Assembly (NCBI GenBank): GCA_965153355.1
Contig: OZ231126.1
Coordinates: 31,124,001 to 31,188,000 of the forward strand
Length of the DNA stretch: 64,000 nt
DNA from: Flaccisagitta enflata
Taxonomy: Eukaryota > Chaetognatha > Sagittoidea > Aphragmophora
Direction of reading: 5' to 3'
Below, piece by piece: positions 16,467-31,517 of the stretch. Position 1 is the first letter of the stretch. The number at the start of each line of letters is the position of its first letter. A program made the position numbers and the translations under genes. Under the pieces are notes generated by a model that saw nothing but the letters and a program-made list of their open reading frames with translations, was not told the DNA's origin and ran no database searches.

Positions 16467-19400
16467 TCATCATCCTCTTCTTCTTCCTCTAGATAATTCA
16501 GAAGCGCTTCCAGAAGCCGGAAACGATGATGGCGACGACGAAGACGACGACGATGACGACGACATCAACGTCCACATTGGCGCCATCAACTCGTCTCCGG
16601 CGGCAGGCGCCACCACGCCCAACTTCAACAGACGCTATTCCAAGGGAGGGGGAGGAGGAGGAGGAGGAGGAGCAAAAGCCGCCGCCACAGCCGCCGCCGC
16701 TGCCGCCGCAGCTGCTCTTGCTGTTGTTGATAATTCAGATGTGGTGGAAAAGCAGAAAACGACGATCGATTTGGCGGCGGAAGGAAATATTAACGGAATT
16801 CCGGTACAACCTGTTTCTGTGGTTGACTCAGTCGTTCGTTCATCTAGTCGTTCATTCATTCATTCATTCACTCATTCATTCATTCATTCATTCATTTATT
16901 CATTCATGCATTTATTCATTCATACATTCATTCATGCATTTATTCATTCGTTCATTCCTTTTTGGGCAGCGGCCCCAAAGGACTGATTTTGGCCCTCTTA
17001 GCCGTCAAATCAGCCCTACAGACCTCAAATCCGCCCTCCAAGCCTCAAATCAACCCTTCAGGCCTCATACTTGTCCTCTAGGCCTCAAGCCTGCCCCCAA
17101 ACCTCAAATCTGCTCTTTTGGACTAAATTTTGCTTTCCCGACTTAAAGTCCGCCTCAGGACGTCTCAAAATTCACCCCAGTGTCCTACAGGACATCGGCC
17201 CTTTGGGGCCGCTGCCCTGCTCTCACTCCACTACAGTATGTTTCAACTCGTTTGTAACATTATGCAACGGCATAATTCCATAAATAATAGAGATAATTTA
17301 ATTCTGAAAAAGATATCTAAAAAGTTATTTTTTAGCATTTTGTATAAGCAATTCCCGGGGATTTTCTATTGAAGTTTGATACTTTTCACACCCTGAGGAA
17401 GTTTGGGTCAAATTATGCAAAAAAGGTTATTTTTCTTCAATAAATGACATCAATTGACAATTTTCTCTCTCTATTTTCATAAACTACATCAAAATATTTT
17501 ATATTTAAAACCTATCTGGTATGCAAATCTTGAAATTCTTTCAAAATCGAAGCAACACTGGTAAACAATTTTTTTTCACTATACAACATCATAGCTTACT
17601 TTTCAAAGCACTATTTTTAGTTCATGACATGTTAAGGGGATTAGATTTTTCCAAAAAACCACCGGAATCAATCATCATAAAATGCTAAACTATTACTTAT
17701 GATATGCTTTTTTCAGAATCAAATCTATTACTTCTAGAGTTATGCCGTCGTATAATGTTACAAACCAGTTGAAACATACTGTACTTCACTTGATCACTCC
17801 AAGCAGGTTCATCGGGTACCGCTGACCATGTGCGATCCTTGGATGATTAGTGTCTTTCATTAGTTTATTCATATATTCGTTTGTTGGTTTATTGATTGAT
17901 TAATTGATTCATTCATTTATTAAATCACTTATATATTCATTGAATCACTGATTCATTCATTCATTCATTCATTCATTCATTCATTCATTCATTCATTCAT
18001 TCATATTCAGGTAAAGGAATTCGATTTGGATTCGATTTTGGACAAACCTTGGCGCAAACCGGGAGCTGATATCACCGACTATTTCAATTATGGCTTCAAT
18101 GAAGAAACTTGGAAAGCATATTGTACTAAACAACAGGTGAGCTGCAATTGCACACAGCCATTTGGTAATAAACAGCGGGGAACTAAATCACACAAAACTT
18201 AATGTATGAAGGAGGTAAATTGAGATCGCACACACCTCATTGTACGAATTACGAAACAGCGTGCAGCACATTACGGGACACTAACTAATAAAGCAAACAA
18301 CACATTTATAGTATAATTCAGTGAGACGGAATGCTAAATGAGCTAGGTGAGCGTTAAGAATCTAATTTGCATAATGCAGTCTTAGGTCTATTGTATTTTT
18401 TTTTAAAGCGCAGTTAAAGATTCAATTATCTTGCTTAGAAACGAATTTGCAATTTATTTCCTTTCATGTGGACCTAGTGAATATAAACCCTTTTGCATTT
18501 TCCAATGTACTCTACTCAGTTTTGAAAAACGCTCAGCGCACAACCGCTACGTTTTTTTCTTTATAATAGTCTGAGAAAAATTTGTTGCCATTTGTAGATA
18601 ACTGCATATAATACTGTCATTTGAAAATATCGCCATAATTCACAATATGTTTTTTAGTGGGTTGAACCCATGGTATTGACGTTAACATAATTACGCTCAT
18701 TTGATCATCGGTGCACTTGGAGACGCCCTGAAGCCCTACTTGGTCAGTCGCTCGATTGGCAAGTAGAGGGCCCTAATCTCGCGCAGGTGACTAGGGGCAG
18801 TCAGCAGTGTTGCAGGATTAGACAGGGGCAATGATGCAAAACCGGTCGCCCAAGGCAAATATGTGGTCAGCGATACCCGTTGCCCTACTTTCCATGGTTG
18901 TGAATCGGAATGAGAGGAAGCAGAGCAGCGGCCCCAAAGGGGACAGAGTTTTGTAGAACACAGGGGGACTTTCGCTCGTCCGTCCGTTTGTCTGTCTGTC
19001 CGTTTGTCAGTCCCCCCAGGCCCTCTCAGACCTTGAATCTGCCGTCTCAGGCCTGAAATCTGCCCTCTCAGGACTTAAATCTGCCCTCTCAGATCTTGAA
19101 TCTAAGAGGTCAGATTTAAACCCTAAGAGGACAGGTTTCAGGCCTGAGAAGGCAGATTTCAGGTCTGAGTGAGCAGATTCAAGGCCTGAGATGGCTGATT
19201 TCCGGCCTGAGAGGGCAGATTTCAGGCCTGAGAGGGCCTGGGGGCGGGACTAGTGAACAAACGAAGGGAGAACAGATGAACGGATGAACGGACGAACGAA
19301 AGTCCTCCTGTGTTCTTCAGGACTCCGCTGCCCAAAAACCGATCGCACTTATCCGAAAAGACTAAAGGACAGACCAATATTCAACAAAGCGGGTTATTAA

Positions 19401-22400
19401 ATAACGTCCATTGCGATTGACATTTATGTGGCGGAAATTGCAGTTGGAGTAGATTTTCATGTCTGACAGTTGGCCGTGCATAGATGAGATACTGATAATC
19501 TACGTATCTTTGAAGTCTTTTTATGTGCGTAAACGCATATCAATAGGATACTGTGTCCGTCGGTCTGCTGGTCGGTGTCGCATTCGTTCAATGGTCCATA
19601 GGGAGCCTACTTGGCCTTGTATCACGATACCCCAAATGTACATCGCTTTTCTGTATTCTTCTGTCTCACCTCCTTTGTATTTCCAAAGGTGGCTATCTCC
19701 TGCTTAAATGCTGCCCACTATTTATTTGCGGTTCTTTTTTCAGTTTTTTCCTTTCTGTTGCTCTTTTTTTCTTGGTCCATTTTTCCAAATTATGTATGGA
19801 TGATCATCAGCTTGTAGCAGTTTCTGCATAAGAAAATGGCATATGGACAAAAACACTGTACGTTTTGGTTAATCTAATTTTTTTTCTTTTTTTTTTCTTT
19901 TTAACAAATCTATGTCACTGAAGTGCAGATACAAAATCTGCAATCATAAGGAAACCTTTTCATCGATGTCAGCAACCTGATACTTTTGTCATTTGGATTT
20001 AAGGTCTTTACATAAAATTATGAATCATAGAAAAAACGAGCAGGGCTTTTTTCCAGATGGATAACTTTATTTCTCTGGAATACAGTAGAGCTTCATTAGA
20101 GCGCATGGCAAGGGACTGGGCTAAATTTAACAGTGAAGATGCCTCATTGCCAATATAGAAATAACTACTAAACCTCTTGTGGGACTGCTTTAATAGCAGG
20201 TGCGCCTTAGCAGCGCTGCACTGAATATTTAAAAATGTCTTTCCCCGATTTTACAGTATAATCATCCCATTTCTGTTTCATTTTCAGAATCTGCGTGTTT
20301 CCAATGGACTTCCTGCGATTGGTCACCCAAATTTCGCTCCAGAAAGAAATGCCATCTCCTCCACCAGAGCCGCCCCTACTTCCTTGATGGCGTAAGAATG
20401 CTTCCTTAATGGCGTAAGAATGCTTCCTTGATGGCGTAAGAATGCCTCCTTAATTGCGTAAGACTGCTTCCTGTGCTGATGGCGTCCTTACGGTTTACTG
20501 ATGTTCAAATGAAGATTTGTGGTTTTCAAGTTGGAAGAACTCCCTCATAAGACACGGTCTCTGGAAATTCGCGATTTTGACTGCCGCAGCCAATTTTTCA
20601 CTCAATAGAAAAATCAATCAAACACTTCCATTGAAGGGTCCAGAATATGTGGAAGTGTACACTAATCAAAAATTTGCATGGAAATCTTGTAGGGATTAAT
20701 TAAACAGTGTGTAATGTTTCCTTATACTACGAAAAATCAGACATTTTCTGGAGAAATTTCTCTTTTATCACTAGATAAGACCCCACGGAAAACTCTTAAT
20801 TTGCATAGAAAATGACAAACTCAAAAACACGGCCCTCGTCCAAAGACCCGTAGGAAGGAAGCCATGTTCTTGGAAATGCAAAAAAGCTTGTCTTGAAGCA
20901 GATTAAGAGTTTTCCTAGGACCCTCGTTAGAATTTTATCACTCAGTTTTCAGTAGAACCATTTCCTAATCCATTACTTTTCACTACTTTTGTTGTTGATC
21001 TAAGATATTTTTCCTACAAACGAGGGTTGAAAATGTATATCGATGTAGTTGTTGATCCAAATCAGCACAAGGAAGCAATATTGTAAATAGAGACTCAACA
21101 TGTAGTATGTTAAATTAACTGGCAAGAAAATCATGTACTCAAAAGAAGCGTGTCATAACCTAATCTAGACATCTACTGTACTTTTTTTTCAAATTTATTG
21201 AATTCCCCACCTTTTTCAGTTTACCTCATCTTATTCAGCGTCTTTTTCTTTTCTTTAACAGTGAGGCTGTGAGAAGTGGCGTAGGACCCAAAAAGCCTCT
21301 CGTCATTGACATGAATAAAATCAGAGAAAAGTTTAACATCCTTGGGGATCGTCCAACTACAGTACCAACGCAACAAAAACCCAGAAGAATGGTCAGTTTA
21401 ACATTGGACTTTTCAATTGCCGGGCTCAGAATTTTGATCAAATACTTCCAGCCAAATATGCCTTTAATTATTGCTTCTTTACTGCTCTTTGACGTTTGCT
21501 CACCCTCGCTGCCACTTAATATCTCTCACGTGCCTCCCCTTCACCCCTCTTTTGCTTAAATGGCTTGTTTCAAAAAGGGACGAAGCAGCGGAATCGAACT
21601 CGTGATCACGTGATCTTAAGTTCAATGACAATACCATTAGGCCATGGCATCTTACTGATTTTATGGGGAATGATGGTTGAGCGATCCTTAATGATCGACG
21701 ATCAGATCTAAAACGAGCAAATTGTTTCGCGAATCGAAATCATTATGACTATTTATCCGAACTTTGAACGGCCATAACTCAAAGACGAATTGACCGATTA
21801 CCTTGATTTTTTGCACAGAAAATGCTTATGAGTTATGACCTTGTCTACTATGGTGTAAATCATATCATGCAGAAACAGTGTGGACGCATTGTTGCCCAAC
21901 CGGGCTTGTTTGTATTACATGATACATACAGCGGCCGCGCGTTATGTGATAGTAGCGTTACAACCGTGCGTGATGCGTTTCAATCACATTTGACACGTCA
22001 CAGCTGTGAATGACATGATACAACAGCGTGTGTCATGTTACAACTGCGCATGACACGTTACAACCACCTGTAATGCGTTACAACCAAGCATGACTCATAA
22101 TGGCCACGCATACGTGTCACAGCTGCGCAATTTGTCTTACAGCTGTTATGCAACCTAATATATACATCTGTCATGTTTTTGTCCGCAAAATAAGCGACAG
22201 TGCAAAGAACGCATCATACAATTAGCAGGATGAGAAGAAAAAAACCCAAATGATTAGGAAGCGTGCACATAATCATGGCCACAGCTACCTAATCATGGCT
22301 TCCTAAACCTTTTCTAGGCTACAGTACAATGGGAGCAAAGACGACCTAGACTGGACGATAGATTTAAGGTATTATAATTTCATTTGATTTATGAAAAAAA

Positions 22401-25400
22401 TTTAGATCTATGTTAATTAAAGGCTGCTTTATTGCTTGAATATGTTAGCTTTTCTTATTCTTCAACTTGTGACTTGACTCTAACAGGACTTCATTTTTCA
22501 ACATTCTAACCTAGCCCATCAGATCGGGCTGAAAGTTTTATATTTTATTGAAAAAAAAATCACCTCAATCGGACTATTTTTACAGGTTTTAAAGCTATTT
22601 TTCAAAAAGAACAATTATTTAAATTAATATCTGGGCAAAGCTTCAAACTGGTATAAAAACTGTAAAAATGGTCCAATTGAGCTGATTTTTTTTCTAAAAC
22701 ATATGGAATTTTTTGCCCGCTCTGATGAGCTAGGTTATAACATCGAAAAATGAAGCCCTGATGAAGTCAAGTCACAAGTTTGAACAAGGTCAACAAACCT
22801 TAGTCGCCTGGTACTAACGGTAGTAAAGGTAATAAAGGTAATTAAGGTCAATAAGGTCAAAAAAGTAATAAAAGTAATGAAGGTAATAAAGGTAATAAAG
22901 GTGTAAAAAGTAAAGATAGTAAAGGTGATAGATTAAAATTAGGAACTTAAAGTACCTTGAGTACCCTTTATTACCTAATGTACCTTAAGGTACCCTAAGA
23001 TACCCTTAAGTACCTGCAATACCCTAAAGTACCCATAAGTACCCTAAATTAACCTGAAGTACCCAGAAGTACCTATATTACCCTTGATACCTACAGTACT
23101 CTATAGTACCCTTAAGTACCCTAAAGTACCCAAAAGTTCCTTTAAAATGATGATTTAAGCTATATTTCGAAAAGGTTACGTGACGGACAGACAGACCAAT
23201 ATAGCGGCTTCTAGAGTCGCGTTCAGGCAACTAAAAATGAGAAAAGCCAATATATTCAAGCAATAGAGCAACCTTTAATTAGTATAAATCTGAATTTTTT
23301 TACATATCAAATGAAATTAGGATACTTAAAATCTATCCTCCAGTCTAGGTCGTCATTGCTCCCGTCGCACTGTACCCAATCCTGGTATCAGCGACCTCAT
23401 CCCGGCCTCAGCGAATTTATCCCTGTCTCAACATGTTATCCACTGCTATAACAGGTCGCCCAAGTGCAATATGTGGTCAGCGATACCCCTTGCCATGCTT
23501 TGCATAATTGTGAAATGGAGAGAGAGGAAGCAGGGCAGCGGCCCCAAAGGGGACAAAGTCCTGTAGAACACAGGCACAGGGGGACTTTTGTTCGTCATTC
23601 CGTCCGTTCCCCCCAGGCCCTCTCAGGCCTGAAATCTGCCCTCTCAGGCCTGAAATTTACCCTCTCAGGCCTGAAATCTGCCCTCTCAGGCCTGAAATTT
23701 ACACTCTCAGGCCTGAAATCTGCCCTCTCAGGCCTTGAATCTGTGAGACGAACGGAATGACAAACAAAAGTCCCCCTGTGTTCTACAGGACTTAGTCCCC
23801 TTTGGGGTCGCTGCTCAAAAAGCAATCTAATCTTTGCCTCAATGACCTATTCGCGGCCTCAGCGACCTACTTATGGCTTTACCAACCTAATCCTGGCCTT
23901 GGCGACCTAATCGCGGCCTCAGCAACCTATTTGCAGCTTCAGAAACCAATTCATAGTCCCAGCATCCTAATTAGTCTCAGCAACCAAATTGCGGCCTAAG
24001 CAACCTTATCGCCACCTGTTGATGAAACAAGAATGTAGGATTTGCAAAGAAAAAATTCACAAAATTACGCTTCCTTCATTTAACGTTGGTGTATAAAACA
24101 AAGTCATTAAAACAATCTAAAAAAGACTGAAATTAACAGGCAAATATTAAATTTTATTTGATCGTTTTGCTGGTGTTCTTTTTGTTGTTGCTGTTGTTCT
24201 TATCCATGACTGTCCCTCTCCGTCTTCGTTATTTGTCTCAATGGTCGTCATTCTTATCCTCCATTGCCATTGTTCTTCTTTCTCATCATCTTTGTTCGTT
24301 TCCTTATTTGTTGTTTTCTTCTCCTTTTGCTTGGACGTCCTTCCCCTTTAACGTCGTTGTTCATCTTCGTTTTTGTTCTTCATCGTCGTCGTTCTTTTCC
24401 TTCATCGTTGTTGTTCTCTTCCTTCATAATCATTGATCCATTCCTTCGTTGTCGTTCTTCGCCTTCGCCTTCGTTGTCATTGTTCTCCGTCGTCACTTTT
24501 ATCCTCCATTGTTTCTTCCTTTATTTGTTTTTTTCCTTTGATCTTGCTCTTCCTTTGTTGCCGTAGTCCATCTTCACTCTTTCCTCTGCTTTTTTTGGTC
24601 ATCAATACTGGACGTCTCAGTGTCATTCGGCGTTACATCGTCTCTGGAATGTATCATCGTAGTAAATATCAATATAGTGCACAATTTAAGCAAGTCCTGA
24701 CGTCGTATTACCCTTTGTTAGAGCAGTATTAAACTACAACTACATGACTTACTTTTTTCCAAACGCTGGGAGATCAAGGATATTAATCTTACCTCAATAC
24801 AAAAAATTCCTGAAGTAGGAAACATTTCTCGCCGTTTCTCCACCAAAGTTCCCCGATAGGTCCAACAGAAATCAAGTTATGAAAAAAAGAAGAAAAAAAT
24901 AGAAATTCCGATCAGAGTCTTTGCAGTAAATTGACGCTTGCGGATATCAGATTCATCTACAACCATTTTCTCTTGATCATTGCTCGAAATCCCTGATGCC
25001 ATTGTCAACTTAACTCCTTGTTCTTATCTTTATAGCTTATCTTCTCATCCTCTCTCATGATCTCATCGCATCTTTTGAACATAAAGAAACTGTCAGGAAC
25101 TAGTCCAAGTCGGATTATTTTTTGCTTCATCATAGAGTGAGGCTCATAAAAAAGTTTCCAGTTTTGTCATTAACATTTTGCAGGTTTTATAAATAATAAA
25201 AATAATTCATCAGTGAGATTATTGAAGGATTTTTTATTTTCGTCAATTTGAGTCTAATCCCAGATTTCTATAGCTCTTTCCGTTTAGGTGTGACATTGAT
25301 TTGAAGTAGCACATATCAAAATTGCTTTGGGAAAAAGGAGCAAAAATTTGTGATATTTTGTTTTATAGATTACATGACTAGTTAACTTTAAACTTATGTA

Positions 25401-28400
25401 ATTTCAAAACGAATCAAGTCACAAACTTCTGCTTGGTCTAGATTTGTAGAGTTTTTGAAGCTCTTTAAAATAGTCATGAATATGATTTATGAATCATAGA
25501 TCGTTTTCAATATATTTAAAGAAAACAAGATCAACCTTGTGTTCTGTCAAAGGCTGTTCGCTTCTAAGCATAAGTAAATGGCTTATCATCTTTGTACTTT
25601 TATAGTTCTTTAACAGTTTGAGTCACATAAATGAGGTTGGACTAGATTTGTAGAGTTTTTGAAAAAAGTTTAAAAATCTCATAGATTTTAATTGTTTAAA
25701 GTGATTACAACTGAAATAACTAGCTTGTAAACAGCTGGAAACTTTTTTATGAGCCGCGCTGTAAACAGTCAAAAGATAAACCGGTGTTGATGTAAAAGAA
25801 CAAAAATAATCATTGATCAATGATTCAATAGTGCGGTTGCTAGTTGGCTGATCATCATGCCATAAGAAGTCAAAAATAGTATGAATGATGAGAAACGCTT
25901 TTGTCCCGATTATGGATTTTAAATAGTCACATGGTCCATGTCTGATTGCAGTTGTTGACAGATCAATTGACATCTATTTGTTCCTCACTTCACTTATTAT
26001 TTCAAAAAAGGATTATAAGCAGCCAGAAGCTGGTCCCAGTTCAATCGCCGTTATTGGTGGATCCGACTCCACTTCTCGGCGTATTCCATCCTCTCAAGAT
26101 TCTCTCCCTTCAAATCTCGGCATTCCAACTCTTGGGGGTGGAACAAAGCCAGCGTCACAACCATTTTTTCCGGGTTTGTCAAACAAATTTTGGGCTTGGT
26201 GTTTCATCAGGAGTGTTTGAAAGGAATTTTGTATTTAAAATTTTACACCCTAATTTTGATTGATGATGACAATGAGTAAGTTATAGGTACAGGGTCATCA
26301 ATCTCAACTGAAAAAAAGTATTAAGCTATTGTGTCTCAATGCTTCATTTTCATGATGTGAAATTGATTTTCTCCCTAAGTACAATGCTTGACGTTTTTTG
26401 TGTCAAAATTGCGTTGGTCTAGGTTAAATAGTTTGTCTACAGCCTCAATTTGAAGTAGTTTTGCTATTTCCAACTAAAGCAAAATTGAAATATTGCTTAC
26501 AAGAGTATTTTTCTTTAAAATGCTCTCATTTCTAAGCCATTAGAGCTACAAATGCCAGATTGGTCTCAAATGTAAGATAATTTGATGTTGTTTTTCACAA
26601 TTTCTTTGATAGGTTAATGAATTGGCATTCAGAGTAAGTTTCAAGTCTTAAAATCGACTTTTTGGACAAAATTCCTTTGATTTGTGGATTTTTTCAAAGA
26701 AAGTATGACAGAAAGGTTAAAGACAGTGTTCCTCTTTTTGAAAGCTAATGATATATCAAATTATCTTTCATTTGAGACCAATCTGCCATTTGTAGTTCAA
26801 GCCGTTTAGAAGTGAGACCAATTCAAAAAGGAACTACCTTGTCAAACAACATTTTCCCTATATTTCACCCCTTAGACTGCTCATACTTCAAATTGATATA
26901 AAATGAAAAATATTAGACCAAACTCAATGAAATTTTGATACAAAAAACGTCAATCAATGCCCTTTAAGGAAAAATTGATTTCAGATCACTCAGTTTACGC
27001 ATCTCTGAGAAAAAGCTTAAAAGATTTTTTTCAAACGAGATTGATGGCTGTGTATCAGAATGACAATTTTATAATTTCATCAATGACAATCTCCATGAGT
27101 CCATGTCATGAATACAATTTTTGTTTGTCACAAAAAACGCTTAGGATTTGGACATCCTAATTATTTTTAGTCGCATGCTACACAACTCTACACCCTGCTT
27201 TGTCAGTCTGTCGGTTGGTTGGTCGGTAAGTCTGTCCCCTTTTTGGGCAGCGGCCCCAAATAAGTCGATGACCTATGCTTTCACAGAGGGGAAATTTCTC
27301 CTTCTTCTCCTCTTTTGTACCCCCCCAACATCCAGGCCATATCTCAGCCTCAAGGCCCATATCCCAGCCTTGAGGCCCAAATCCCAGTCTTGAGGCCCAA
27401 ATCCTATCTCAAGGCCAAAATCCCATCTTTGAGACTCAAATCCCAGCCTCAAAGGAGGGGGGGGCAGAGGAGGAGGAGGACATTACTGTCTGACAGCCGA
27501 TCCAGGGTAAGAATGACATTACGCTGGGTTTTCTTGCAGTTTTGCCAAATTCATATGTGTACAATACAAGAATAATCGAGAGGAAAATCTCTACTGGAGC
27601 GCTTTTTCAGTAATTCTCAAAATCAGAAAAAATTAGACCCATTTTCAATGCAGATTCTACTGGGGTGTGCTGACTCAATTTTTGATTCCATATTGTTAAT
27701 CTAGGCAAAATTCCCTATTATTTGATAGGTCGCACTCTATACTTTTGCAAAGAATTTAAATTTTCATTTTTTGAGTCACTGTTACAGAAATGTAACGGTG
27801 CACGGAGGCCTATTTAAGATTGGGACCCGTTTGTACCATCTGTCTAAAGTCTGTGAATGAATTGATTCATACTTTGGTACATAGAGACCGCCCTTATAAT
27901 TGCAGGAAAGTGCAATGAAAACAAAGTACTCTCACTACCCCTGCAGCTTCTCCTGTCTCTCCTGTCCCTCTGCTGCCTTTTGACCCCGTTTTGTTGGGTG
28001 AAATTATCAATGAAAGATGCGATGATTAATTTCCAGCATGCAATGAACAGATATTGCAACTTTTTTCCATGTGCAATATCTCCTAGAGTGATAAAAAGTG
28101 GATCGCCAGATTTTAAACTTGGAATTGTTATAGCTTAAGCTACAGGTAGAGCCTAAGTTTTCCATGGCAAAAGGCGGCAATGGATTTTTTTTCTTTCTCA
28201 GTAATGATATAAAGAGGAAAACAATAGTTTAAGTTACTTTCTGGGTAATGCAAGATAAAGCACTATATAAAACCGGTGCAGATCACTTTCTTAAAGGCCT
28301 TTCTAAAGGTTCACCAATCAAAAAATGACATAAGAAATTCACTATTTATTCGCCTAATCACTTAAAAAACGCCCTTAGTGCGGTGGCTCAAAAAAATGAA

Positions 28401-31400
28401 AACTTTATTTCTGTATTAAACCACATAGTGTGATCTATCAAATGAAAGAAAATTTTGCATAGAATAACAATATGGAATAAAACAAGGCCAACATCTATAA
28501 GTCATGTGCGAGACTTACAGATTGACTTAGAATGACTTAGAAAGACTCAGCATACTCTTGAATGACTTTAAATAACTAAGAAAAATAAAATTGATAAGTA
28601 AAAGTGTGACGGACCAACCAACCAACCGACGGACGGACGGACGGACAAAGCGGGGTGTAGAGTCGCGTGCACGCGACTAAAAATGAGTTGATACAACTCA
28701 CAAGAATCTGCATTACCACCACCTTTCCTGTAGGTGAAAAATCGAGTTTTTTTCAAAAAGTGCTCCAGGAAAGATTTCCCTTTTGATTTTTCTTGTATTG
28801 TATACATATGAAATTGGCAAAACAGCAAAAAAAACAAAAAAAAACAGAGTAATGTCATTCTTACCTTGGGTTGGCTGTCAGACAGAAGTGAGGAGGAGAA
28901 GGAAAAATTCCCCCTATGTGAAAGCATAGGTCATCAACCCCATCGGGGCTGCTGCCCTGCGCCCTCTTCAACTTCAAGCTCAACCTACATAGGCAGGGCA
29001 CGGGTACCGCTAACCATCAAACGCTTTTGCGACTATTACTTTTTTGCCTTTTTTTAGCTTTTTGAGCTCCTTCCTAAATGCCATTAAAAGTCATTATAAG
29101 TCATTGTAAGTCATCATTTTAAGTCATATTGAGTTATATAAAGTCAGGTAGTCAAGCAGGTCAATGTATTCATTTAAGTCATTTTAAGTCATTTTGAGTG
29201 ATCTTAGGTCATTTTAGGTCATCTAATGTTATTCATGTCCCGCCTACGACTTAGATGTGTTGGCCTTGTTATTTCCTACTTCAGGATTAGACATGTCTCG
29301 GCCTCCACCCGGATTCCCTCCGATGGGTGGCCCCATACCCACTGGTCCTCCTCCTTCTGCTGCTCCTCCTCCTCTAACTGGCCCACCTCCAGGTTTGTGT
29401 GAGAAGCACTGCATTGTTAGAAATAAATTTGTGACTACTTGCTGAGGGTAGAATTATGTTATGTTTTATGTTCAAAGCAGTATCATGTATAGATTGTTGA
29501 TTAAAATCTTTTTTATGATATGACGCACTGAAACTAAAGTAGTAGGAATTTACCCATAGAGCAAACTAACCAATCGCATATGACACGCTTGGCGTGATCG
29601 TGGGATATTTTTGCCAGTTATATTTTAGCACTACTTATGGGATTTTCTTTTACAGTATTGCCTTCCTCTGCTGATTATGTGCAGCAGATGTTCATATTTT
29701 GAAAATTTTCCGAGGAGCAAAATTTCCTCACATACAATTTCCGACACCCAGATTTATTTTTAGACATGTCCCTTTGTCCACATATGTCTACAATGTCGGT
29801 TGGCTGGTAGGTCAGTTTGGTTGCTAGCGTTTGCCAAATTTTTTTTCCCATCAGGTACGCCATCATGCATCAATTTATCAATTTATCAAAATTCTTAATC
29901 TGCTTCCAAATGAAATTTTTTGCATTTCCAAGAACATGGCTCTCTTCTTATGTGTCTTTGGACGAGAGCCATGTTTTTAGTTTTTTGAAAAAATCATTTT
30001 CTATGCAAATCAAGAATTTTTTGTGAGGCTTGTCTAGTGATAAAAGAGAATTTTTTTCAGAAAAAGTGATATTTTTACCCTCATATTGATACCGTTTACA
30101 CTATAAATCCCCACAATATTTCATCCCCACAATATTTCCCTACAATATTTTACGATATTTCATCCCTATGATATTTCCATACAAATTCTCAACCAAACTA
30201 CATATCCACATGTTTTGGGTTGCTCAATGATGGTGTCTGATCGATTTTTCTGTAAAGTGAAAAACTGGCTGTGGCAGTGAAAATCTCATATTCAAAAAAA
30301 CCGTGTCATAAGCATTTTTATTTTGGTCAATGCATGCATAATTTTTTTCAAATTCTAGTATGTTTAATTATACTAGAGAAATGGTCTGTTCCTGCCACAT
30401 GACAGAAAGAGAACAGGAATAAAGGAAATTCAACCATGAAGTTATGAAAAAGTGAAGATATAAGTTACAATCGATTTGTTTTTTGCTCACACAGAATTCC
30501 AAATTTGCATTGAAAGTTAAAATTCCAAAAAAATAAGAACACAGCGCGCTCAGTAACTGAGTTGGGAACCGCGCTATTTTGTTGAGGTTTTGAATTTCTA
30601 TGCAAATTTGGAATTGTGTGTAGGACATGGTACAACAACAAACAAATTTTCATTGTGTTTTGTCTAGTTTTTCGACCATAAAATTTATGATTTGATACTT
30701 GAATTGATAATGTCTATCCATGCAAAATACATTTATTCATATATCAATTGATAACATTTGAGCAAAAAATTTCATTGAATATGATGTTTTGAAAATCATG
30801 ATTTATCTGACTTGGGCAGCTAATTCTGTGGTAATTTTCAGTGCGTCATACCATACAGTTACATTCTACTTTGACACAACGGACCCAGGAGAAATAGAAA
30901 AATGCCTACAAACAATAGTACATCTCAATCCTTAAAATGCCTTTTCCCTATGTTGGCATTTGGCAATCACAAAATTTTGCTTATAACTGATACATCCACG
31001 ATCATCAGGTTCAACAGTACTACGATCAGCAAACTGAAAATCAATCAACCAGTTGTTATATGTTAAGTATCGTATTGTCCACTGACTGTATTCATTCATC
31101 TCTTTCTCCTCTCCCATTCCTTGCAGGTGGAATGGCCATTCCCTCATTTCCTCCCACTGTAGCAGCCGCCATCCCGCCTTTTGGAGCGCCACCTCCGTTT
31201 GCAGACCCCTATGCTCCTCCAGGCAAGGACAAGAGCTATTACAGTTGTCACACACGAAAAAGTGACATGATTGATATGAACAATATTACATGCATGTTCA
31301 CTTGTAGAAACTAAAATGTCCCTTGACTAAATATTTCTCAGGATCAACAATGCCAGGCTCATTCCCTCCTCCTCCCATGAGTGGTCCACCAGGTTCTTCG

Positions 31401-31451
31401 GTACCAACAGGATGGCCACAACAGTTGCCTCCTGCGGGTAAGAGGGGAAAC

Positions 31452-31517
<66 letters not shown>

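Noticed and set aside
22930-23150. Telomere-like TACCCTAA array
   Set aside because: Units are irregular (8-11 bp, TACCCTAAAG/TACCCATAAG) and not a TTAGGG-type telomeric repeat; it sits inside a MITE.
24158-24732. Overlapping ~100-residue hydrophobic open frames
   Set aside because: Low-complexity pyrimidine tract; several frames open at once, no exon borders, inside a FIP1 intron.
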